A stretch of DNA of 64,000 bases, taken from positions 744,001 through 808,000 of the forward strand of contig NZ_CP024955.1 of assembly GCF_002804065.1 (NCBI RefSeq), in the 5' to 3' direction. The position numbers and the translations under genes are program-made. Positions 43,322 to 51,515 of this stretch are shown here, one piece after another. This stretch comes from Kyrpidia spormannii. Its GTDB lineage: Bacteria > Bacillota > Bacilli > Kyrpidiales > Kyrpidiaceae. The first letter of the stretch is position 1; each line of letters begins with the position of its first letter. Under the pieces are notes generated by a model. The model made no database searches. It was not told where the DNA came from and saw nothing but the letters and a program-made list of their open reading frames with translations.

Positions 43322-43888
43322 GTGTGGGCGGCGTTGGCAGCGGCCGTTTTCATCGGTTTTCCGCTTGGCCTGAACATGCGCGGAGTGCTTTATCGGCCGC
43401 GCCCGGCGGACGTATTGCTGATCCTCGGGGCCAAAATAAAGGGGACAGAGCCGGGCGCCGCGCTCAGGGCCAGGTTGGAAGCCGGGTTAGATCTGTACCG
43501 CCGCGGTTATGCCCCCCGGATTCTGGTCAGCGGCGGGCAGAGGCGCCCCGGAGTCCCCAGTGAGGCCGATGTGATGGCAGACTACCTGCGGGTTCGGGGG
43601 GTTCCACCCCGGGGGTTGATTCTCGAGGATCTTTCGTCAGATACGGTGGAGAACCTCCTGTTCTCCAGCCGCTTGATGAAAATTCACGGATGGCGCCGGG
43701 CTGTGGTGGTGACCAGCGCCTATCATCTCCCCCGGGCGCTCTGGCTGGCCAGGCTCTCGGGCTTGGACGCCTCGGGGTACGCCCCGGCCACCGCCGACGT
43801 CCTCGGCACCTGGATGTATGCCCTCCGGGAGATTCCCGCCTTCTGGCGTTCCTATCAAAAGTGGAAATGGTTGCAGGGCCGGGAATGA
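43322..43888 (+). CDS. YdcF/SanA-like DUF218 protein
   Basis: 188 aa. One N-terminal hydrophobic helix, then the DUF218 core ADVLLILGAKI, ARLEAGLDLYRRGYAPRILVSGGQ, SEADVMADYLR, EDLSSDTVENLLFSSRLM and VVTSAYHLPRALWLAR. DUF218 proteins (YdcF, SanA, ElyC) influence the cell envelope; the enzymatic role is not settled. GTG start with SD GGGGAGGGAG. The promoter of the next operon lies inside and just behind its 3' end. Confidence 0.82.
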   Translation: MWAALAAAVFIGFPLGLNMRGVLYRPRPADVLLILGAKIKGTEPGAALRARLEAGLDLYRRGYAPRILVSGGQRRPGVPSEADVMADYLRVRGVPPRGLILEDLSSDTVENLLFSSRLMKIHGWRRAVVVTSAYHLPRALWLARLSGLDASGYAPATADVLGTWMYALREIPAFWRSYQKWKWLQGRE

Positions 43889-43900
43889 GCCCGGTATAAT
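43871..43900 (+). promoter_or_regulatory. Sigma-A promoter of ywhD-speA
   Basis: TTGCAG, 18-base spacer, TATAAT; the -35 lies inside the 3' end of the preceding gene. Confidence 0.65.
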
Positions 43901-43966
43901 ACACTATACCGTACTTGGAATGCTACAGGTGCCGGCCGGAGCGGCGCGACAAAGGGGGGAGCCCGG

Positions 43967-44431
43967 GTGGAAGAGTTGGAGTTGACCGGACAGCCACGAC
44001 ACAAAACGCCGGACGAGCTCAGCGGTTTGACGGCCGTGATTATCGATGGCGAGAACGTTTATGTGGACAAGGGGGCACTGCACGCCAAGAGCCGGGTGGA
44101 GCGGGGCATCTCATTCTCCGACGATCCGGCCCGGCGCGGGCAGGGCCGGCGGGTGGCGGTGGCATGGGTGTCCTTGGGGCGCAACGAGGAACATCAACCG
44201 TGCATCCACGGGCTGGGCGCCTGTGAGATGTGGGTGAACGAAGGAGATCAAACCGGCTATAAGCGGCTGGCGGAACACGTGAATCAGATGGATCAGGCGG
44301 TCAAAGGACGGGTGAACGTGGATGTTCTGGGTTCAGAGGAACGGCGGCGATTGGCAGACTTTTTTGCCGAGAATCACCGGGATGTGTGGGAGGCTTCGCC
44401 GGCGTCCTTGCGGGATGCCTTGCTGAGATGA
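43967..44431 (+). CDS. ywhD: YwhD-family protein
   Basis: 154 aa. The core VIIDGENVYVDKGALHAKSRVERGI, the CEMWVN segment and YKRLAEHVNQMDQAVKGR match YwhD of Bacillus as I recall it; function is unknown. It shares ATGA with the arginine decarboxylase gene, so the two are translated together. In B. subtilis ywhD lies close to speE and speB. A polyamine-related role is thus an inference from two genomic contexts. GTG start with SD GGGGGGAG. Confidence 0.82.
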   Translation: MEELELTGQPRHKTPDELSGLTAVIIDGENVYVDKGALHAKSRVERGISFSDDPARRGQGRRVAVAWVSLGRNEEHQPCIHGLGACEMWVNEGDQTGYKRLAEHVNQMDQAVKGRVNVDVLGSEERRRLADFFAENHRDVWEASPASLRDALLR

Positions 44432-45927
44432 AAATGGAGCGGGACTCTTTGGACCAGGGGTCGACGCCTTTGTTCACCGCCTTGATGGAGCACGCCCGGC
44501 GTCGGCCTCTCCAATTTCATATACCCGGACATAAGGCGGGGACCGGGGCGGATCCGGAATTTCGGGAGTTCCTCGGGGATGCCGCCTTTTCCATTGATTT
44601 GATCAACATTGCCCCCCTGGACGATTTGCACCACCCAGAAGGGGCGATTCGAGATGCCCAGCGGTTGGCAGCCGAGGCTTTTGGGGCGGATCATACATTT
44701 TTTTCTGTCCAGGGAACCAGCGGCGCCATCATGACGATGATCATGGCGGTGTGCGGCCCGGGGGACAAGATTTTGGTCCCGCGCAACGTGCACAAGTCGG
44801 TCATGTCCGCCATCATTTTGTCCGGGGCCCATCCGATTTTTATGCCGCCGGAGATCGACGAGCGGATCGGCATCGCCCACGGCGTCAGTGTGTCCACCGT
44901 TAGAACGATGTTGAATTGGCATCCCGACGCCCGGGCGGTGTTGGTGATCAATCCGACCTATTACGGAGTTGCCGCCGATCTTCGCGCCATCGTGGCCCTT
45001 GCCCACGACCGGGACATACCCGTCTTAGTCGACGAGGCGCATGGGGCCCATATCCATTTTCATGAAGATCTTCCGATATCGGCCATGGACGCCGGGGCGG
45101 ATATGGCGGCTACCAGCGTCCACAAGTTGGGCGGATCGCTGACGCAAAGTTCGGTGCTCAACGTCCGGGAAGGGCGGGTGGATCCTCGACACGTACAGGC
45201 CGTCCTCAGCATGCTGACCACCACGTCGACGTCGTACCTGTTGCTGGCCTCCCTGGACACGGCCAGGCGCCAGTTGGCGGTGCGAGGGCGGGAATTGATC
45301 GCCCAGGCGCTGGATCTGGCCCGGGAGGCCCGGGAGCGGATCAATCGGATCGAGGGCCTGTATTGTTTCGGGGAAGACGCCCTGAAAGGTTCGGCGGCCG
45401 TGGCCTACGACCCGCTAAAACTCACCGTGTGCGTCAAGGATTTGGGGATCACCGGATACGACGCGGAGCAGATCCTCCGGGAGCGGTTCGGCATCGAGGT
45501 GGAACTGAGCGACCTGTACAACATTCTCTGTATTGTCTCCCCGGGGGACGGGGAGGAGGAAATGAGAGCGCTTGTCGAAGCCCTGGAGGCTTTGGCGGCG
45601 GAGTTTCGCCCCCAGATCGGCCAATATCCCGTGGAAGTGAAAACCCCGGTGATGCCTCTGCTTGCCATGACGCCGAGGGAGGCGTTTTATGCCGAGACCG
45701 ACACCGTCTCCCTCCAGGATTCGGTGGGACGGATCTTCGCGGAGATGTTGATGGTCTATCCCCCGGGGATTCCAATCCTGGTACCCGGGGAGATCGTTAC
45801 CGAGGCCAGTCTGGAGTACATTCGCGAGCATATGAATGCCGGTCTGCCGGTGCAGGGCACCGATGATCCCGAGGTGCGCCGGGTGAAAGTTGTCCGCCGC
45901 CCGGTGGAAGAACTCCTTCGCATATAA
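44428..45927 (+). CDS. speA: Arginine decarboxylase (PLP fold I, SpeA/Orn-Lys-Arg decarboxylase family)
   Basis: Decarboxylates arginine to agmatine, the entry to polyamines in Bacillota. 499 aa with QFHIPGHKAG, FFSVQGTSGAIM, HKSVMSAI, DEAHGAH (PLP-binding Asp202) and SVHKLGGSLTQSS with PLP lysine Lys233. The C-terminal lobe has MTPREAFYAE, characteristic of this family. Lysine or ornithine as substrate cannot be excluded, but speE in the window and the SpeA-like length favour arginine. ATG overlaps the ywhD stop. Confidence 0.92.
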   Translation: MKMERDSLDQGSTPLFTALMEHARRRPLQFHIPGHKAGTGADPEFREFLGDAAFSIDLINIAPLDDLHHPEGAIRDAQRLAAEAFGADHTFFSVQGTSGAIMTMIMAVCGPGDKILVPRNVHKSVMSAIILSGAHPIFMPPEIDERIGIAHGVSVSTVRTMLNWHPDARAVLVINPTYYGVAADLRAIVALAHDRDIPVLVDEAHGAHIHFHEDLPISAMDAGADMAATSVHKLGGSLTQSSVLNVREGRVDPRHVQAVLSMLTTTSTSYLLLASLDTARRQLAVRGRELIAQALDLAREARERINRIEGLYCFGEDALKGSAAVAYDPLKLTVCVKDLGITGYDAEQILRERFGIEVELSDLYNILCIVSPGDGEEEMRALVEALEALAAEFRPQIGQYPVEVKTPVMPLLAMTPREAFYAETDTVSLQDSVGRIFAEMLMVYPPGIPILVPGEIVTEASLEYIREHMNAGLPVQGTDDPEVRRVKVVRRPVEELLRI

Positions 45928-45940
45928 GAACACGGGTATC

Positions 45941-45977
45941 AAAAAAACTCTCCAGTCCATGGCTGGGGAGTTTTTTT
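45941..45977. terminator. Rho-independent terminator of ywhD-speA
   Basis: AAAAAACTCTCCAG / CTGGGGAGTTTTTT, a 14-bp stem with one G-U pair and a seven-base loop, ending in T7. The A run makes it active in both directions. Confidence 0.92.
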
Positions 45978-46024
45978 GTCCCTTGGGGAATACTACCGGT
46001 GCTGTTGGAGGAGGTGTTCGGGCG

Positions 46025-47971
46025 TTGGATTTCCGGCGGTGGGTGAAGCGGCTGTTCACCGTGGACGATTCGATTCTGGATGCCACCTTTTCCCTGGGAG
46101 AACGTGAAGACGTCATGAAGGGACCGGGTGGGAATTCCGGGGGCGACGAGGACAAAAGCGAAGGCAAACCGGACAAACCCATGAAGGTTCGGGGAGATGA
46201 CCGGGACAACGAACAGAAGCCGGTGAGTCCGCAAAAACCGATCCCCTTGTCGGAATGGGCCAAAAAGGAAGGAAAAGGGGAATCCTCCCGGGGGGGATCC
46301 GAGTCGGACGCCGGGGACGACCCGATCCCCGCGTCCCTCGACTCACTAGAAGAAATGCTGAACAAGACCTTTACCCTCCCGCAGAACAAGGATATCATCG
46401 TCCGCCATCTCAGCATCGGTCTTCCCGAACCCCGGCGGGCCCTGCTTGTCTTTGTCGACGGCCTGGTGGATAAAGTCGTCATCAACAATTTTATCCTCGA
46501 ACCTCTTATGCTTCTGGCCTCGGTCCGGCCGGATACCGATCCCGGGACGGGGGATATGGAGCGGGTTTTGCGCACCTTGGTCCCCGGCAACCAAGTGGAG
46601 CGGGTCACCAAATTCCGCAATGCTGTCAAGCAGTTGCTCATGGGCAACAGCGTCCTGTTTATCGAAGGCCTCGGCGAAGGGCTGGCGGTGGAAACCAAAG
46701 GCTGGGACACCCGCAGTGTCTCCGACCCGAAGTCCGAGCAGGTGATTCGGGGTCCCCATGAAGCGTTCACCGAGAATTTTCGCACGAACACCGGCCTGAT
46801 CCGAGCGCGGCTGCGCTCCCCCCGACTGGTGACCGAAATCATCCAGGTCGGGCAAACCACCAAGAACGACGTGGCCGTGATGTATTTGAAGGGCGTGGCC
46901 AACCCCAAGCTGGTGGAAGAGGTCAAGCGCCGGGTCAACGGGCTGAGTTTGGATGCGTTGATCGACAGTGGGCTTTTAGAGCAGTACTTGGAAGACCCGC
47001 CTAGCACCCTGTTCCCGAAAATCCTCTCCACCGAACGGCCGGACCGGGTGGTGGCGTTTCTCGTGGAGGGGCACGTGGCATTGCTGGTGTCCGGCAGTCC
47101 CTATGCTCTCGTTGTGCCTCTCAGTTTTTGGTCTTTGCTCCATACGCCAGAGGACGCTTATCTTCGCTGGCCTTTCGGGTCTTTCATCCGGGTGATTCGG
47201 TTTGCGTCCCTGCTCATCGCCGTCCTCCTCCCAGGGCTATACATCGGCGTGGTGAATTACCATCCGGAAATGATCCCTACGGACTTGATGATGGCCATCG
47301 CCGCCTCAAGAGAAACGGTCCCCTTTCCGGTCATCGGCGAGGTACTCCTCATGGAGTTGGCCATTGAGCTGATTCGGGAGGCGGGCATTCGGATTCCTTC
47401 GGTGATCGGCCCGACCATCGGCATCGTCGGGGCATTGATTCTGGGGCAAGCGGCCGTCCAGGCGGGCATCATCAGCCCCCTGCTGGTCATCGTCGTGGCC
47501 GTCACGGCCTTGGCCTCTTTTACTACGCCTAACTACAACCTTTCCTTCGCCGTGCGGGTGATGCGATTTTTCTTCATCGCCCTGGCGGCGGGCTTCGGTT
47601 TTTACGGGGTCACCCTGGGGCTGGCCGCAGTTCTGGGGAACTTGGTCAGCGCGAAATCCTTCGGCGTGCCACTCATGTCGCCGGTGGCGCCCCATCGCCA
47701 TTCCAATCCCGACATTGTCCTGCGCGGTCAAGCCTATGAACAGGAGCTGCGCCCCGAGTATCTGCGCACGGGCGATTCGCGCATGCAGGAACCCATCAAC
47801 CGCCGGTGGGATGCGTGGAGCCAGGCCATTCGACCGCAGCCTACCAAGGAGGGACCGCGGGTGGAAGATACCGGGGCCAAGCGGCGAAAGGACGATTCCG
47901 GCGCAAGGGGGCAGGGCGAGGATGGCGGAAATGGCGAATCCGGTGGAGAAGGCGGGGGGAAAGACTCATGA
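46025..47971 (+). CDS. Spore germination receptor A subunit (GerA/GerKA family)
   Basis: 648-aa inner-spore-membrane protein. A hydrophilic N-terminal third includes a low-complexity Gly/Asp/Lys stretch (about 30-105); the family core follows with LSIGLPEPRRALLVFVDGLVD, LLMGNSVLFIEG, SEQVIRGPHEAFTENFRTNTGLIRARL, then about five helices including PTDLMMAIAASRETVPFPVIGEVLLMELAIELIREAG. The C-terminal 100 residues are again disordered. Usual length is 480-550 aa. TTG start with SD GGAGGAGG. First of four germination genes; a -10-like AATACTA lies near 45990 but no clear sigma-G -35. Confidence 0.92.
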   Translation: MDFRRWVKRLFTVDDSILDATFSLGEREDVMKGPGGNSGGDEDKSEGKPDKPMKVRGDDRDNEQKPVSPQKPIPLSEWAKKEGKGESSRGGSESDAGDDPIPASLDSLEEMLNKTFTLPQNKDIIVRHLSIGLPEPRRALLVFVDGLVDKVVINNFILEPLMLLASVRPDTDPGTGDMERVLRTLVPGNQVERVTKFRNAVKQLLMGNSVLFIEGLGEGLAVETKGWDTRSVSDPKSEQVIRGPHEAFTENFRTNTGLIRARLRSPRLVTEIIQVGQTTKNDVAVMYLKGVANPKLVEEVKRRVNGLSLDALIDSGLLEQYLEDPPSTLFPKILSTERPDRVVAFLVEGHVALLVSGSPYALVVPLSFWSLLHTPEDAYLRWPFGSFIRVIRFASLLIAVLLPGLYIGVVNYHPEMIPTDLMMAIAASRETVPFPVIGEVLLMELAIELIREAGIRIPSVIGPTIGIVGALILGQAAVQAGIISPLLVIVVAVTALASFTTPNYNLSFAVRVMRFFFIALAAGFGFYGVTLGLAAVLGNLVSAKSFGVPLMSPVAPHRHSNPDIVLRGQAYEQELRPEYLRTGDSRMQEPINRRWDAWSQAIRPQPTKEGPRVEDTGAKRRKDDSGARGQGEDGGNGESGGEGGGKDS

Positions 47972-49059
47972 TGCACACCGGGTATGTCGGCTCCAAGGAA
48001 GCCAGGAGCTTTTTGGCTATTGTTTTTTGTGCGTCGATTGCCTTGACACTCCCTCAGGATCTGGCATTGTCGGCCGGCCGGGCCGGGTGGCTGTCCATGG
48101 TGATCGCCCTTCTCGTGGCCCTTTTGGCCTGTACGCTATTCTCCCGCATCGTCGAGTTCGCCCCGGGGGATTCGGTGATCACCATGGCCGGACAGTGGTG
48201 GGGGAGTGCAGGCCGGTGGATTGTGGGCGTGATTTTGTGGGGATATTTCGTCCTCATCACCGCTTTGGTGACCCGGGCTTTTGTCGAGGCGGTGATCGGC
48301 ACGATTCTGCCCAGGACCCCGGCCCACGTGGTGATGTTTCTTTTCATGGCCGTCACCGTGTATATCGCTTACTACGGGATCGAGACTCTCAGCCGGCTGT
48401 CCCAGCTGGTGGCCGTCGTACTTTTGGTGGGATTTTTACTTCTGTTGGTCGCGGATCTGGGCTGGATGGATCATCGTTATTTGTATCCCGTGCTCGGTCC
48501 AGGTCTTGGCACGGTGGTGGCCGCGGGTGTGGCAAAGTCCTCGTATTTTTCCGAGCTTGTCCTTTTGGGGCTTATGTTCCCCAGCATTCGGGTCGTTCGG
48601 GATAGCGGCCGCATTGCCCGGGGCGCCGTATGGATTGCCGGAGTGTTGATGATCCTCATGGTTTTGGGGTACACCCTGTCCTTCCCTCCGCCGTCCGGGG
48701 CGGACAACCCGTTTCCTTTTTATCAATTGGCCCGCTTGGTGTACCTCGGCCGTTTCATTCAACGCATGGAAGCCATCTTTGATGTTCTCTGGGTACTGTC
48801 CGCCGTCATCTATATTGCCGCCGGGTTGTGGGCTGCGACGCAAAGTTTGGCGCAAGCGGGCGATTTGCCGGTCTACCGGCCTCTGGTGTTTGCGACGGCC
48901 GCCCTGGTGTACGGAGTGGCTTCTCTGCCCGCTGATTATGTGCAGACCGCCGACCTGACCAATCGTTATCTGCGTACCTGGGGATGGGTCATGTTGCTGG
49001 GCCTTCCGGCGGTGCTATGGGTCGGGGCGGTCATCAGCCGGCGCCGAAGGGAGGGGTAG
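47968..49059 (+). CDS. Spore germination receptor B subunit (GerB/GerKB family)
   Basis: 363 aa with ten predicted helices, of the APC-superfamily Spore_permease group that binds the amino-acid germinant. Typical are EARSFLAIVFCASIAL, PGDSVITMAGQWWG, ALVTRAFVEAVIGTILPRTP and FPFYQLARLVYLGRFIQRMEAIFDVLWV. Its ATG overlaps the A-subunit stop (ATGATGA), so synthesis is coupled. Confidence 0.92.
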   Translation: MMHTGYVGSKEARSFLAIVFCASIALTLPQDLALSAGRAGWLSMVIALLVALLACTLFSRIVEFAPGDSVITMAGQWWGSAGRWIVGVILWGYFVLITALVTRAFVEAVIGTILPRTPAHVVMFLFMAVTVYIAYYGIETLSRLSQLVAVVLLVGFLLLLVADLGWMDHRYLYPVLGPGLGTVVAAGVAKSSYFSELVLLGLMFPSIRVVRDSGRIARGAVWIAGVLMILMVLGYTLSFPPPSGADNPFPFYQLARLVYLGRFIQRMEAIFDVLWVLSAVIYIAAGLWAATQSLAQAGDLPVYRPLVFATAALVYGVASLPADYVQTADLTNRYLRTWGWVMLLGLPAVLWVGAVISRRRREG

Positions 49060-49061
49060 AG

Positions 49062-50393
49062 GTGCGGCGGTGGTGGTGTTTGGCGATGATGGCCGTGGCT
49101 TGTCTACTTGTCAGTGGTTGCTGGGACCGCACGGAATTGGAGGAAGAGGGGTTCGTCCCGAGTTTTGCCATCGATACGGGGCCTGCTCCGGGGGTGTACG
49201 TTTACACGTTTCGCATTGCCGTTCCCCGGGAAATGAGCGGCCCTTCGAGTTCCCCGGGAGGAGGGGGTGGTGGGGGAGGAGGCGGGGAGACGGAAAAAGG
49301 CAGCAAATCGGTGAGCGTTGTGGCCAGAAGCCTCGGGGAGGCTATCAATTTGGTGAACAGTACGGTAGAGCGGCGGTTGGATTTTGTTCAGTGCCAATAT
49401 GTCCTTTTCGGCGAGGGCGTCGCCCGGGAGGGAGTTTCTCCCCACGTGCTTGATCTCCTGCGGTTCCGGCAGTTCCGGCGGACCATGTTTGTGGCGGTCG
49501 TCCGGGGCAGAGCGGCGGATTCGTTTAAGGAAAACAAGCCCGTGTTGGAGAGCTCCGTCACCCGGTATATCGAGGGGTTGCAAAGGCTGAGAACCTTTAC
49601 GGGGATGGTCCCCGTGGTGCAGCTTCATCGCTTTGCCCGGGCGATGGATACGGATTCCGAAGACGCCTTTACTTCCGTCCTGGCGATCAATCAGGCGGTG
49701 AAAGCCCAGGACCGCAGCAAGGCGTCCCAGAAGCCCGGGGCGAATCAAGGCGGTGGAAAGGAATCTGAGAGCCCGGATGAAAAGGCTCGTAGCGAGCAAC
49801 AACTGCAGAATCCCTCGGTGAATTTTGAGGCGGGTGGAATGCAGCGGGTGGGGGGCAACCCCGAGGAGTTTCCGGGTGCTGCGGTGTTTCGGGGGGACCG
49901 CTTAGTGGAGATTCTGGATGGTCAGGAAGGGAGGATGCTGTTGGCGCTGCGCGGGGAGTTGGCCCACGCCTTCCTGACGTTTCGCGTCCCCCAGGGTCGG
50001 TTCACGGTGGAAGTCCAGCAGCACGAAGGGGGACCGGCGATGAGTTACAACTTGGCGGGGGGGCGCCCCGTGTGGCGCATTGCCCCGGAGTTTGACGTCG
50101 ACCTGGTCAGCGCCGTGGGGAATTTTGACACCCGAAGCCACCAAGGGCTGTCTCAGTTGCGCCAATGGGCGGAGCAGGAGTTTAATCGCCAAGCGGAACG
50201 ACTGGTGGCCAAATTGCAGCGGGACGGGTCGGACGCTCTGGGCCTGGGGCTTTACGCCCGAAAAGATTTTCTCACCGATGCTGAGTGGCAGAACTATCGG
50301 TGGCCGGAACGCTATCCTCAATTCTCGATTCAAGTGCAGAGCCGGTTTGTGATCCGCCGGGTGGGCAATCTGTTGACGTCCAAGAGGATCTGA
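49062..50393 (+). CDS. Spore germination receptor C subunit lipoprotein (Ger(x)C family)
   Basis: 443 aa. Lipoprotein signal with lipobox VSGC followed by the hallmark WDRTELEEEGFV. Ger(x)C blocks include YVLFGEGVAREG, FRQFRRTMFVAVVRG and FKENKPVLESSVTRYIEGL and a C-terminal domain. Two low-complexity inserts are odd: a run of ten glycines near residue 66-75 and a Lys/Gln/Ser-rich stretch near 230-255. GTG start with SD AAGGGAGGGG, two bases behind the B-subunit stop. Its stop overlaps a fourth small gene. Confidence 0.92.
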   Translation: MRRWWCLAMMAVACLLVSGCWDRTELEEEGFVPSFAIDTGPAPGVYVYTFRIAVPREMSGPSSSPGGGGGGGGGGETEKGSKSVSVVARSLGEAINLVNSTVERRLDFVQCQYVLFGEGVAREGVSPHVLDLLRFRQFRRTMFVAVVRGRAADSFKENKPVLESSVTRYIEGLQRLRTFTGMVPVVQLHRFARAMDTDSEDAFTSVLAINQAVKAQDRSKASQKPGANQGGGKESESPDEKARSEQQLQNPSVNFEAGGMQRVGGNPEEFPGAAVFRGDRLVEILDGQEGRMLLALRGELAHAFLTFRVPQGRFTVEVQQHEGGPAMSYNLAGGRPVWRIAPEFDVDLVSAVGNFDTRSHQGLSQLRQWAEQEFNRQAERLVAKLQRDGSDALGLGLYARKDFLTDAEWQNYRWPERYPQFSIQVQSRFVIRRVGNLLTSKRI

Positions 50394-50419
50394 TGGAAGG
50401 CACAAGGGAGGGACAGAGG

Positions 50420-50596
50420 GTGCTCCTGAAATGGTTGATCGCCGGGGTGATCCCTTTTGGGGTGCTGGTGTATACGTTTAATCTCAGTCGGTGGCTGTGG
50501 AGGCGGGGGCTGCGCTCGGGGGCGGTGGGATCGCTGGTCGTCGGCGTTCTGGGATTCGTGCTGTCGGTGTTGGGGGCTTGGCGCCCCTGGGAGTAA
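50420..50596 (+). CDS. Small two-helix membrane protein at the end of the ger operon (D-subunit-like)
   Basis: 58 aa with two hydrophobic helices (WLIAGVIPFGVLVYTF and AVGSLVVGVLGFVLSVLG) around a short RWLWRRGLR loop. Some GerA-type operons in Bacillus carry a small two-helix D-subunit gene; this one fits in size and place. The GTG has SD GGGAGGG at seven bases; an ATG nine codons upstream (50393) overlaps the C-subunit stop and would also couple it. Confidence 0.7.
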   Translation: MLLKWLIAGVIPFGVLVYTFNLSRWLWRRGLRSGAVGSLVVGVLGFVLSVLGAWRPWE

Positions 50597-50600
50597 AGAG

Positions 50601-51326
50601 TCAAGAGAGACACTCATAGACCCCCAGGAGCACGAGGAGGATTCCTGCGATGAAATGCGAGTATCGTCCGAACCAATGCTGCCCTGCATAGTGGCCAATG
50701 CGCACGCCGAGGTCTGTGAGCACGTAGCTGAATACAGCGGTCAGGACCGCGGCTCCGGCGGCAGAAAGATCGGTCAGGCCGGCTGCAAAGCCTCCCGCCA
50801 GGCAGTTGATTCCCAGGGCAATTCCCAATATGAGCGCTTCCTTCCAGGAGATCGACCCACTTCGGTCAGCGTCCGCGGAGACCGGTGTGCGAAAAACGGC
50901 GAACACCGCCGGAGGCTCTGCGCTGGCCGAGGACGTGGACGCTGCCGTTCGCCGGGCTTCCGGGCGAGGTGAGGTCCGAAAGGCGTGGGGATCCACGAGG
51001 TTCCGGCACTCTCCGGTCTCAAGAGGGGTTTCAGGCTCGTTCGGCGAGTCTTTGTCCGGCGGGGTCTGTCCTCCGGATCGAACCACCCAAACCCCGATGG
51101 CGATGATGATCACCCCACCAAGAAGATTGGCCATCTGCCTGGGAAGGAACAGGGCCACGGTGCGGCCGCCATACGCGGCGAGGCCGGTGGCCAAAGCGGC
51201 CATTCCGGCGATTAGGGCGTTCGACGTCCAAGGCAGTCTCACCCGTTTGAGTCCCAAACCGATGCCGATCCCGAGGTTGTCGAGATTCGATGCCAGGGCC
51301 AGGACCAGGAGTGCGATCCATTGCAC
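50601..51326 (-). CDS. ytaF: Sporulation membrane protein YtaF (MntP-like family)
   Basis: 241 aa with six helices in two three-helix halves. The motif ALASNLDNLGIGIGLG near the start is the YtaF/MntP signature, repeated as LGIALGINCLAGG in the second half, with a long Pro/Ser/Ala-rich cytosolic linker (about 82-145). YtaF is linked to sporulation in Bacillus; the MntP relatives export manganese. GTG start with SD AGGGGG. The same frame is open far upstream but the ORF there is antisense to the HD gene. Convergent with the ger operon. Confidence 0.82.
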   Translation of the reverse strand: MQWIALLVLALASNLDNLGIGIGLGLKRVRLPWTSNALIAGMAALATGLAAYGGRTVALFLPRQMANLLGGVIIIAIGVWVVRSGGQTPPDKDSPNEPETPLETGECRNLVDPHAFRTSPRPEARRTAASTSSASAEPPAVFAVFRTPVSADADRSGSISWKEALILGIALGINCLAGGFAAGLTDLSAAGAAVLTAVFSYVLTDLGVRIGHYAGQHWFGRYSHFIAGILLVLLGVYECLS

Positions 51327-51515
51327 GGGAAAGCCCCCTTCCTGGGTGTCTGCCCACAAGATATGAAGGAGACCATCGGGGGGTTCCGGCACGGGAAGAT
51401 GCCTATGATTTCGGAAACGTGGCGCTTCTTTGGTGCCGCCGGGTCGACGGGAAGGCGCCGAGGTGGTAACCTGTAGAGGCGGGCTTTGTCTGATGGCGAT
51501 GTGGGGGACGGGCGG

